A DNA stretch of 25,447 bases from Mucidula mucida (taxonomy: Eukaryota > Basidiomycota > Agaricomycetes > Agaricales > Physalacriaceae): contig JADNYV010000491.1 in NCBI GenBank assembly GCA_015501055.1, positions 1 to 25,447 of the forward strand, read 5' to 3'. The notes under the pieces were generated by a model. That model did not search any database. It saw only the letters and a program-made list of their open reading frames with translations, and was not told the origin of the DNA. Position 1 is the stretch's first letter. Every line of letters begins with the position of its first letter. Position numbers and translations under genes: made by a program. Positions 8,261-18,189 of the stretch are shown here, in pieces.

Positions 8261-10419
8261 ATGGATCCAGAAAAGGAGAAATATCTTCGTAAACTACTCG
8301 ATTACAAGGAGTCTCCTTTGGACTCGAGCTACGAGCTTCCTACGGACGCCCGCTCCCCACTCCATCTATTCGACAGGCATATACCAGACCATCTGCTTCT
8401 TAAACGAGTCACTATTGTGCCATCTCTCGCGTCAGACATTGCTGATGTTACCGACGTGTATTACGACGATATTGCAGCTCTCCCAATCGGTCAGCTCGGC
8501 TGGTCCTTATGGGGTGTTTAACCAAAATCATCCAGTGCAGCGTCTATTGTAGAGTCACGGGTGCTTGGCCTCGGATTGTATTGCTCTGGACTCGCGACAC
8601 GTGTCCTTGTACACCCGGACCAACCTGACAAAGAATCTTTGTTGAGTTGGTATATATGCAGAGCTCTACGCGCTCCCCGTGGGTTTCGTGATCCCTTCGT
8701 CGTGGAAGACACTGCATTATCCTTCGATGATATCGAGGAGAAGAAGAATACCGGATCGCCTTCGGAAGAGGTCGCTTGTGGACATCACCCTGATTTGACA
8801 AAACACTGCAAGTACATGATTACGGCACAGTTTTTCTCTCCATGTGGGCGGTCATTGTTAGAAGATATGGATGCGATAGCGGGGATGCCTTTCCCCTGGA
8901 GCCTTGACTCTCAGTGCTCTAAGAAGCACATCCCAGGTGCCCCTGGTCGACGTCCCCCAGACTCGCCATTGGAGGATAACTTGTGGAAGCTGCCTGTTTC
9001 TTGGGATACCATTCGTCCTCCTATTCTACGTCGCAGCGATAGACTGATGGAGGAAGGAAGTATAGGATGGACACGGGTTCCCGTACCAGGGAATATTACA
9101 CCGCTTCCGCATATGAATCGATTCACAGAGGGATATACACCAGTCTCACAAGACTACGTTCAACGGGTATGTTACTACCATTCAATGATTGGCAGCATCT
9201 GAGGGTCACTCCAGGCATGGGCCAACGCTGTGCACCTAGACTGCACATTCATCATCTTTGACTGCGGGACTGCCCTGCGAGTCGGAATCAGGCATCGTGC
9301 CACACAAACACTCTTTCTAAGCGAACTTGTCGACCTGGTGACTAGCGAGACACCAACATCTGGGAAGCTTTTCGCTGGTTTGCATTTGGCAGCTACGCAT
9401 GATGCATTGAAACGTCTTCCTCTTTTGAAAAACGGCTCGAACAAACGAGCACGAGAAACTGAACAGTATCACCTTCCGTACAAGCGGCGCAGGACTATCG
9501 AAAGCCAAGAGAAGGCTGAACTTGTACGTATCGTCATTTCTACCTCACGTGATCGTATTCATTATCTTCATTTCAGAAAACACAGCAGCACGTACAGAAG
9601 TCGGAGGTCATCGCGCTGTACTTCCGCCACGGGCATGATTCGCCCGCGCCTATCCTCCTTTTCTCCGATCCTCTTGAGGTCCCTCGTCCAATCTATCGCC
9701 CTAAAGACTACATCAAACTGCTTCTTGATGAGCGACTAGGGGCGGGAGCAACAGGCGTGGTACTCGCGGCCTTCATTGAACCTGATGCCTCATCAAGATC
9801 TCCAAAATACACTGACCTTGTTGTGAAAATGGCTACAGACCCTGGGCGCATGCGACGCTTGCTCCATGAGTCGAATATTTACGAGCATTTGGAGGCGGCG
9901 GGCGTCCAAGGAATACCTCGGTCTCTCGATTTCTGGGCGGACCCTTGCGGGAACGTCGCTGCACTTGTTCTGACAAACGCCGGTCGCCCGCTTGGAGATC
10001 TGTTGGATGAGAATAAACGCGTGTCACTGACCCCGAAGCAAATGTAAGTGTGCATCTACCTGATGTGTCCAAAACTCTTATATTCCGTTAGTGCTAGCCT
10101 CACTGAGACCTTGGCGAACATCCACAAAGCTGGCGTGTTACACCGTGACATCCGGTCATGGAATATCCTAGTGGATCGTTTTGACCGAGTGTTTATTACT
10201 GATTTTGACTGCTCCACTTTAAAGGGCTCGGAGGCAGAATATCGCCTGGAAGCGGAGAGACTGAAAAAGTTTACATCTGGAGGTTTTGTTGACCACGATC
10301 CTATTATTGGGCGCGACGAAAGCTTTGGAGATGAGAGCTCTCAATCTGACGGAGAGAGTGCGAAGGATGACAAAGAGAGTGCTAAGATTGACGACTCCCT
10401 ATCTTCATGGTCAGAGTGA
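8261..10419 (+). CDS. Protein kinase domain protein, fungal-expanded type
   Basis: Probable Ser/Thr-type kinase, 648 residues. Exons: 8261-8489, 8553-9166, 9215-9523, 9577-10043 and 10092-10419, with introns of 48-63 nt. The start at 8261 (MDPEKEK) is the first in-frame ATG of the open stretch. The first 380 residues match no domain I know and contain a basic patch (KRRR). The kinase core follows: glycine loop GAGATG (439-444), Lys468 in LVVKMA, candidate Glu482, catalytic LHRDIRSWNIL with Asp559 and Asn564, and ITDFD (576-579), where DFD replaces DFG. The C-lobe is very short; only about 70 residues follow the metal-binding Asp, and they end in an acidic Ser/Asp/Lys-rich tail. All motifs needed for ATP binding and transfer appear present. 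Such kinase families are amplified in Agaricomycetes; substrate unknown. Its 3' end lies 33 nt from that of the convergent kinase relic. Confidence 0.82.
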
Positions 10420-10452
10420 TGATTGAATTTATATGTATGTAGTATGCCCTAT

Positions 10453-11212
10453 TCATTTTCTTCTTCTCTTGACTCTCCTTGCTTTCAAGCCATTCACATG
10501 TTTCTGTGCTTCCTTCTCCTCTACTTTGAGCACCTTCCTCATTGTCTTGAACGACTCTTGAAGGTCTTTAAGATCCTGTTCTCGTTTATACTTGGCACTC
10601 GGTACCTCATAACCCTCATCGTTCACAATGAATTCTGTGTTTCCCCACCCAACGACACAAAATTTCAGACTGTAGTTATCACTGTCAAACAAAATGGTCT
10701 TCTGGGAGAGCTTTGTATGGACAATACCGCTGTCGTGCAGATTGTTCAACCATTTACTGATTGCCTTTCTACAAGAGTATTGTGAACATGACAAAAAGAA
10801 AATCTGCAGCAATGTACAGCAAGTGGCACGCCCAATGTCTGTTATGCCGCCAAAGACCTATCGCACACCTCCAGTAGCAACACTCCGAAATCAGAAAAGC
10901 CACTAGGCTCTGGCGGGATTTTCCAGTAGCCAAAACATGGAGGGATCCCGATGTGGTTGGTTTGCCGCAGATATATATACCAAGCGGCTTCCTCTCGTAG
11001 TTTCTCAGTATCATTGTAGCCGTTTGCGAGTTTGGCAACAAATAGTTGCCCATGTGCCAATTTTCATGAGGTTGCCAGAGGTTGGCGAGAAAGGTGTTCC
11101 TGTCGAACCATGTGCGAATCATGATTTCTGCATTGTCAAAGTTGACAGGAGCCTTGTCGTCGACTACAGCATGATAGAAACTGCTTCTGGGAACGATATA
11201 TGGCTGATCTAG
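10453..11212 (-). pseudogene. Degenerate kinase-like gene (relic or pseudokinase)
   Basis: The minus strand codes for pieces of a kinase fold. The N-lobe piece (about 11060-10842) has LFVAKLANG with the beta-3 Lys, then LREEAAWYIYL and the hinge GVLLLEVCDRSL. The C-lobe piece (about 10800-10453) has GIVHTKLSQKTIL and VVGWGNTEF. Comparison with kinase motifs shows HRD changed to HTK, the catalytic-loop Asn to Thr, and DFG to GWG, so transfer activity is not expected. A preceding block (11210-11063, with DQPYIVPRSSF and MIRTWF) reads in another frame: one base appears missing near 11055, with no intron that repairs it. Between the two lobes the frame meets TAA at about 10843, and only weak donors could bypass it. 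Both points suggest a pseudogene. The C-terminus is strongly basic (KARRVKRRRK). Possible further upstream exons at 11386-11700 are unproven. Confidence 0.6.
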
Positions 11213-13373
11213 GCCGGTTAAGAGGGAGACACCGCTGGGCCATCACAGTGTTATATCTTGCTGTCTACAAAGGAACGCGCCTATTTCCATGACTCTATCA
11301 TATAGTCAGCACAGACGAAATTAGAGAAGGACGAATGGACAAACATGACAACGCTGCAAGTGCTGGTGAGTTTGACGGTTCTGAATTAGCGATACGTGTC
11401 ACGTACAAGATGGGCGGGAATTTCGGGAGCAGCATCTTTTGGATGTATTGTCCTCGGAATAGCCTCGGGAAGATATATGGAATCGATGTCGAAAAACTCG
11501 TCCCAATGTTTTGGAGTTTCACCACGGCGTCTCTGCATGGAGAAGAAGGATGGAGGGTTAATTCGCGATTCCACCAACCCAAAATGAGGCGTGGTGAGGT
11601 CATTTTGGCGCTTTCGCGTGATTGCGGTTTGTCGTTTCGTTCCACGTCCCACCAATCGCATGCTTGATGTGCTTGTATCCTCTGGGCCTGATGGGGGCAC
11701 TAGTACGGTACCGGGGAAAGACCAATCGAAAAGCTGGTTCGCGTTGGGCGTTGGAACTAGTAATGAAGGTATTGATAAACGATCTCAACTACCGATTAAT
11801 TCAGAGACGTACATGTCACAGTCGACAATCTGGAAGCACTTTGCGGAGCCAGTGGCAGTGTTGACTGGGCTATAAGGCAGTCAGAAGTTTGGAGGTCGAA
11901 GGTTCACGAGATAGCGCACATGGAGTGGTTTCTTCGACTTCCACTTGTGCAGAGGAAGAGCCACTGCTCAAGACTCTAGGGTCCGCTAGGGTAAGATTTG
12001 GGGCGTCGAGTGTAGCGCTTGACTGATTTGAGGCGTCGTCAGATGCTGCATGATGTCCACGGGCACCACCTGAGAAAGAGATATCAGCGCTCGGAGCTTG
12101 GAAGTTGAAGGCGGAAGAACCAGTTGCCGCAGTGGCGCATATAACTTGCTGTTGGTCTGTGGCGGGCGTGGCTGCTGGACACGGCAAATCAGATAACGGT
12201 TCAAGTAGTTATCGAGGTACTTACAGTGACGAGGCTCACTCATCTCAAACGTCTATATTGAGGGGGGGTGTCCTTGAGAGTGGCGCTAACGACAGCCTCC
12301 TCGTTGCCCTCGTGGGTGACGGAACTGGGTAGGAAACTGTCTAGGGAGTAAATAACCAAGAAAGGAAAAGCAGACGCACGAGTTCAGATAGTTTGAGATG
12401 TGTGTAGATGGCAAAAAGTAAAATCAAAGATTGGGATGAAGGCAGAAATGAAGGTCGCAGGAAGGCTGTTCTTATGCTACATCGGATATCGATCAATCCA
12501 GGGCAATTGGGATCTCTCCATTCTGACAATAGAATCAATTGATCCTTCTGTCATATTTGGGCATCAGCACAGCGTTATTGTGACTTTTGAGGAAACATCA
12601 TCTGCAACTCAACCATGGAGTAAGTAAGTTTTGCTCCAGTCGGACCTGCAGCAGTCGTGTGAGAGAATGTGTGTGTAAAGGTATGAAGGTGCACAGAACA
12701 CTCCATTTGAAGGACTGGATAAGGCAATACATTGACCATCGTCTGAAACCAAAACCGGCCGTTGAGACTACAACCATACAGCTCGAAGCGAAAGGTCAGG
12801 GGATTGCCTATGTGCAGGCGGAAGTATCTTCGAGGGCATGCAGTACGTCGAGCTTGGTCATCTATAGTATCAACATCGACATTGAAGTGGCTAGTTGGGG
12901 TCATTAGCAGCGATTCTGGGCGTACCAGGATTGAAACCGACGAAATTTATGGATCAGACCCTACTTGAGAGTACCAGTGTGAAGAGTATTTCCTGAGACG
13001 CGTATTTTCGCGTCGTCCTTGTTGCAGTGCTCAAGTCGTGCTCGTTGTAGTGTTCGCGTCGTGCTCGTCAGGCATGACTTCGTGCCCGACTTCTCCCCAA
13101 GCAAACCACCTTCTGACTTGCACGTATCCGAAGACTTACTTCTTACCAGGTATTCGTCTGACGCGCCTTTCACGGTAGCAGAGAGACATCTAGCAGCTTT
13201 AATCAGATCGACGGCGCGGTAAAGCGACGGGTCGTCATTTGGCGAACGGAATGCTGGTCGTAGGAAAAGCAGAAGGAAAGCTACGCGGGAAATCTTATGT
13301 AATCACCTATTACCCGCGAATCTCGTGATCATTAAACACTTCACAGAGACATTGTGTGCTTCCGCAGACACAA
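11213..13373. other. Long region without a certain gene
   Basis: Several open stretches occur on the minus strand. One at 11700-11416 (contains FFDIDSIYLPEAIPRTIHP) ends at a good donor (gtacgt). One at 12187-11933 is Ser/Ala-rich. One at 12904-12575 contains RYFRLHIGNPLTFRFELYG. Some could be upstream exons of the kinase relic or remains of another gene, but I cannot join them into a full reading and recognise no domain. Plus-strand frames overlap and are equally unsupported. A 23-bp tandem repeat lies at 13012-13070. Confidence 0.35.
13012..13070 (+). repeat. 23-bp tandem repeat, about 2.6 units
   Basis: Units start at 13012, 13035 and 13058 and share gtcgtsctcgttg-type sequence (gtcgtccttgttgcagtg, gtcgtgctcgttgtagtg, then a partial gtcgtgctcgtca). 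The spacing is exact and there are several substitutions between units. Confidence 0.75.
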
Positions 13374-14737
13374 TTAGTTGCCAACGTGTGCCTGCGAGTT
13401 CAAATGCTCATATGCCTTGATCGTCTCCGCGAATGGGAAGACTTTGTCAAACACCGGACGCGTCTCTTCTGGGTGCTCCTTGATCAATCGGAGCATGTCC
13501 TGGAATCTACGGAAAGGCGATTGGAAGCTGGTACTAGAAAACATCATGCAAGGGGACTTACAGTAGAGGACTAAGCATGCAAGAGTTTAGTGTAGACGCT
13601 CTTCTGCGCTTTGATTGCTTACCTGGGCGAGAACACCAATGATGTGAACGTAGCCGCCATACCTGACTGAGAGCATGGAACGCTCTAGGGTTCCCGCACC
13701 TCCAATCTATAGAGGAGTCAGCATGCTGTAACATACCTCAAGAACATGATCGACACCGCGCCCTTCAGTGATTCTGAGAACTCCTTCTCCCACTCTGGAG
13801 TCTTGGAATAATCAACGAGCTGCTTCGCTCCGTACGTTGCAGCTTGCTTCAACTTTGCATCCGACGAGGACGTGGCGATTACAGCTGCAGCAGCGAGCTG
13901 GAACCCGAACCTTTGGAGGACACGAGATTAGTATAATCCAGATGAGATACGATAAAGACCAGGAAGAACATACATGGAGACGCCTCCTGTACCAAGGATC
14001 AGGACGGTGTCCCCACTCTTGACAGGTCGCGGAGCCATGAGCGCATTATACGGTGTGAGCGCCGCACACGGAAGCGTGGACGCTTCCTCGTAAGACAGAT
14101 ATGCAGGGATCGCCACAAGAGACTATCCTCCAAAGTCAAACGACGGAACGAAAAACGCGAAGAAGAGCTGAACTCATGTAAGGCTTAAAACTCTTATACT
14201 GCGTCAACACCCCATCTGTCTGGCCTCCAAGCGCTGACTGCACGGTCGCCGGAGTCGTGTCGCCATGTAAATGCTCGGTGGCAAAGTTCGCGCAGACGCG
14301 GTCGCCGACGGTCCACCCTACCCTGTGACGTCTGAGCCTACCTACGGCGATGACTTCGCCTGCCATGTCGGAGCATGGGACGACTTGGGGTTGCATTCTG
14401 CGAAATTAAATATTAGTTAAGGGGCGGGCGGTGTAGGAGACTAGAGTAAGAACGCACATAGCGCCTGGATAAGTACCGTAAGCGACCATGATGTCGCGAT
14501 ACTAGAGGGGTGCATTGAAGTCAGAAGCTAGACACGATGAAGGCGAGATAACGTTACTTGGAGAGAGACAGCGTGGATTTTGACGAGGACTTCCCCAGCT
14601 TTGAGAGGTGGGAGAGTGGCGGTTCTCTGCTCCAAGTTGATGGCGCTGGACATGACTGCATCCATGGAACGAAGCTTGGGCAAATAGCCAGAAATTAGAA
14701 TGGGACGCCAGTGACGCCTGAAAAGGGCAATAATCAT
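13374..14737 (-). pseudogene. Zinc-type NAD(P) oxidoreductase, decaying copy B
   Basis: A medium-chain dehydrogenase/reductase (alcohol-dehydrogenase-like, GroES fold plus Rossmann domain). Exons: 14737-14558, 14501-14458, 14397-14178, 14122-13974, 13910-13737, 13706-13623 and 13506-13374. Family segments: KAGEVLVKIHAVSLQ, YRDIMVAYGTYP, VVPCSDMAGEV, the cofactor site GDTVLILGTGGVS, VIATSSSDAKL and ETRPVFDKVFPFAE. Lesions: (1) the donor at 14177 is at instead of gt; (2) two tandem micro-duplications (4 and 5 bp, about 14314-14337) change SDVT-like residues to RLRRHRV; (3) one base is lost near 13757-13763, after SLKG; (4) the intron at 13707-13736 has shrunk to 30 nt; (5) most of the exon that copy A keeps at 6849-6934 is deleted; (6) the C-terminus ends HVGN instead of HVGKVVISL. 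The start is uncertain. It lies 78 nt downstream of the RhoGAP stop, same strand. Confidence 0.85.
14123..14177 (-). other. AT-AG intron (mutated donor) in oxidoreductase copy B
   Basis: Homology demands that KPY join SLVAIPAYLSYEEAS. The intervening 55 nt start atgagt and end gatag, with a tttgac branch-like site. A single G-to-A change of gtgagt explains it. Unspliced, the frame reaches a stop within 15 codons. Confidence 0.7.
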
Positions 14738-14815
14738 TATTGATTATGAGTTTATGATACTCCAAAACTCCCCAAGGATAATCGACAATCCTACAATAAA
14801 CGTATACATCTTGCC

Positions 14816-16737
14816 CTACCCCTCCATCAACGCCCGAATCTCCTCCACAACCTGCCTTGCCTCATCCCTCTCCCTCAGCACATCCAACAAATACGCCTCC
14901 AACATCACCACCCTCAACCGCATCGGACAATTCTCACTACAGCCCTCCCCATCCGACGCGGGAACCACCACAGCCTCCCGACTGAACACACTCTCCGCAT
15001 CAGGCCCGCCCACCTCTGGCATCTCCTTCAAAGCGTCCGAGACCTGCAGCTTTTTCTCCATTTCCAAGAAATGTTCACTGTGTTTGAAGGAAAGAAAAGA
15101 CGAGTACCCAGAATCGGAAGCAGTAGAGTACTCAGAGGACGTCGACGTGCGCGAGCTAGGGTTGGCGACACGTAGTAACCGAGGAGAAGCGCGCAAGTCC
15201 TCTGCTGGAGACGAGTATGGCAAAGTCTCGTCGAGTAGGTTGTCCCCTAGCGCGGTCGTTGCAAGAGAAAATATACTTGCACCCTCTGAGCGTGTGTCCT
15301 GTCTTATTGACCCAACCGACTGGCGACCTGATCTTCGGTGAATCAGCAATCACAATCATTGGACAATGCTTATTCACCTGTCTCTGAATGACAAAGATCA
15401 TAAGGCGTTGGCAATGGCAGTTCTAAACTGTCCGCTCTGACCGGTAATGGGCTTGTCGTGAACAGCACCGAGTCAATTGGTTCATCCCAATCCAATTCAA
15501 ACAAGCCTGTCACGACCACAGTCCAATTCCTGATAAACCACACCATGAGTTCCGGTCCCTTCGCTCGACCGAACAGCCATCGCCCGAACGCATCCCCGAG
15601 GTCAGCCTCTATACCTACCTTGGTTTGGTTTACCTGACTCAAGAACGCCAGCAAATACACAAAGATGGATAGATTCGCGGAAGGTAGTAGCCGTAGGATT
15701 CGCTGGACAGCGTCGACATTTTGCAAGAGAGAGCAGCAGTGCGCGAGAGCGTCAACGATGCCTTTAGGGTAGACGATTGGTTCCGGAAGACGAAAAAGGA
15801 AGCTCGAGAGAACAGCAAACACGTCGCTTTCGGATTCTCGAAAGAGTGAGGTAGTGCAGCCAAAGTGAGGCGGGGTATCGAAGGTTTGCACAAGAGAAGC
15901 AACGCGGGTAGGAGAAGAACGCGCAGGTGATGGTGGTGCCTTGAGGGCTTTAGAAATATAGCCGTTAGATAAACTAGACGGGACCAAGATCAATGAGGCT
16001 TACCGCGATAGAGTTCTTCGACACAAGAGTAAACGACGATAGGTAATTCATGTTCGAGTCCGCCCAGGACTGTCACTGTAGAAGCGTACACGGCCACTTG
16101 TCGTAAAGGAGCGCCAAAAACATCTATCCGGACGTAAACACTCGGAGTAGATAAGATGGACGGTAACTCAACTGTGGATGTCCTCGACGGAATTCTTCCT
16201 TTTGGCACCCCGCTCCTCGCGCTCCATCAATTCCCGCTCGTGTAACGCAACAAGGTCATCCAGATCCAAGAAAGCTTGTACTGGTCGCAAGTCTTGCCCA
16301 AGACACTCGCGCAGATGGCGCATCAAGATATTCGGAGCAGGTTTGACGAGAGAACGCGGTTTGTGTTTGAGCTGCTCGCAGATCGATGTTGACACAGACG
16401 TCGGGAATCGCGCAGGTCCAGCATTGTGACGTTCAGGCGGAATGGGTGAAGGGTGTCGGTACTCGGGTTTTGGCATTCTAGATGGACTTGGCTCATCGTC
16501 CATTTCGCGGATTGGTTTGGGAATCCTAGACGCTGCGGAAAGGGCCACCTTTGCGACCATATGATTGGGAAGGGATGCTGAGCGTTTTCTTGTGTTAGGC
16601 GGTCGAAGGGAGCTGGAGGGAGGTGCGACATCGGTGCTGGGGGTTCTGAAGTAACCGCTAAACATTCGACGTGTACGATTGCGTGGACTGATAGGCGTGT
16701 ATGGGTCGTTGCTGTTGGGTAATCGTTGAAAAGACAT
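14816..16737 (-). CDS. RhoGAP-domain protein
   Basis: Putative regulator of Rho-family GTPases, 588 residues. Exons: 16737-16173, 16123-16004, 15947-15378 and 15327-14816. The start MSFQRLPNS is the first ATG in frame after a non-coding-looking leader. Residues 1-185 are Pro/Ser/Arg-rich, probably disordered. The RhoGAP fold follows: VFGAPLRQVA, ELPIVVYSCVEELYR, SDVFAVLSSFLFRLPEP, LLPSANLSIFVYLLAFLSQV and DLGDAFGRWLFG. The usual arginine-finger GIFR motif is not evident; the join at that point reads EELYR-ALKAPPSPAR. The FGP of the family is FGR here. GAP activity is therefore doubtful. The tail is Ser-rich and ends in a charged helix (LLDVLRERDEARQVVEEI), a likely coiled coil. The first intron has an unusual gttgag donor. 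It is divergent from the phosphotransferase pseudogene and lies upstream of oxidoreductase copy B. Confidence 0.75.
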
Positions 16738-17017
16738 GGTAGTCGAAAGAGAGGCGTGAATAGAAATACAAGTGTTCGTAGTAGTCCAGGATGAGATCCA
16801 GTTACGTAAGAGCGCACAGCTAGTCATTCCACGACCAGCATCTGTCCTTGTGTACAATCTAGTATATTTTCTGTCCAACCTTTGTCGTCACAAACGACAG
16901 CGACGGCCGAGTGTATCCTGACAGTTCTCTTTCCCCTGTGATAGGGATGTCCCATTCATCGTATGCCGCTCTGATCCCTATCTGACCTGTGCTGTACTGA
17001 CATGTATAATTCATTAG

Positions 17018-17931
17018 TGACCACCCGCTTCCGTCGTCTGTCGACGTATTGACTGACGAAGAAATCCTAGTCATCATTGACGCAGCACGAAAAGACGCTT
17101 CGACCGCGCGCGGGATTACTGATGAGCATACAGGTTGGGCAGGCCCCACCGCCTGGAGAATCACTCCAGACGCCGTGGAAAAATTGGCCTCCGCACACGA
17201 AGCATACATGCGCTTCGCATTCCTCCGTAGGTGTCCCCCATGTACGCCGGCTTATTCTTGTACGCCCAGAAGAAGCCTTTCTCTTGTCAAAGATTTGGCT
17301 CGTGATAGACTATGTGCACAACGAGTGCTCGAGACTGCCTGGCCACGGATGAACTGGTGGAAACGATTGTTGACTGTTTGGAGGCTACGTAGAAGCCTTC
17401 AAGAACTGCATCGGATCCCGCTCCCCAGGCCCGTTTGACTCTACTTGCAAGGCAACGCCTTGCGGTGGATATTACTTTACGGAGCGCGGTGGTGGACCGT
17501 TTGAGTCTATGGCGGACTGGTACGACCACCTCCGCTATTGCGTTCTCATGCACTCGCACCTGCTACGGGAAGTTTGAGCCGCATCTTTACCCAACATTCG
17601 ACGCTACTCAGCCACTTGTTCTTTGTCACAGCTCTTAATATGCGCAACATCATGGTGGACGGAAGAGGAGAGGTGTGGTTGGTCGATTGGGGCATGACAG
17701 GTGCATTCCCGCCCTGGTTGGTGCTGTTCTCAAGGGCCGCCATACCGCACGCCGCTTGCCGAAATCATGGATGTTTTTGCGCGCTTCGTGGCTGGAGACT
17801 ATCGCTGGCACGAAGAGCAGTATCTTCTCCGTCTGGACTCTGCGTTCGGCGGAATGTTCGCTGCTGATTATATATCGGGAGGATATTTCGATGCGTTGGG
17901 TATGAGCATCGAATATCGACGACAACATTGA
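17018..17931 (+). pseudogene. Aminoglycoside-phosphotransferase-like (APH family) pseudogene
   Basis: The + strand encodes, in order, recognisable pieces of the fungal APH/choline-kinase-like family: LTDEEILVIID, WAGPTAWRITPDAVEKLA, VPHVRRLILVRPEEAFLL, IWLVIDYVH, LETAWPRMNWW, GPFDSTCKATPCGGYYFTERG, MADWYDHL, EPHLYPTFD, LNMRNIMVDGRGEVWLVDWG and ARFVAGDYRWHEEQYLLRL. They do not share one frame. The frame changes near 17227, 17327, 17425, 17573 and 17632, and again before the last block (about 17740-17780). The catalytic HSDLN-type motif is disrupted (CHS, a shift, then LNMRN). The first exon begins after a plausible acceptor (cattag, 17017); the start exon is not identified. No combination of 50-nt introns repairs these shifts, so it is a dead gene. 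The last stop is at 17929-17931. Confidence 0.75.
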
Positions 17932-18189
17932 AGTGTGTTCGATTCTTTGTAGATCGGCATTACATGGAAACTGATGCAGACCGGCACTGTACGACAATTC
18001 AATGCATTCGCAACCAACAGTTCTATCTCTCCCGACGTCCGCACGCGCCAGCGGAGGTCGCGTATCTTTCGTAGATGTAGGCTCAAGAAATAGCGCTTCG
18101 CCGTCTGTAGCGCGCTCCCGGCTTTCTAGCATAGCGACTCGTCGTTGAGAACATTCCATATTCTTCACTCAGTGTAGCGGATGGGTGAA

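Noticed and set aside
11335..11667. 110-residue plus-strand frame as a gene
   Set aside because: Overlapping frames on both strands are open here and none carries a known motif; the minus-strand frame has a better donor but also cannot be proven.
12587..12907. 106-residue plus-strand frame
   Set aside because: It overlaps an equally long minus-strand frame; no splice structure or motif distinguishes either.
16178..16429. Plus-strand frame opposite the first RhoGAP exon
   Set aside because: It is a shadow; the minus-strand reading has consistent splice phases and the GAP fold.
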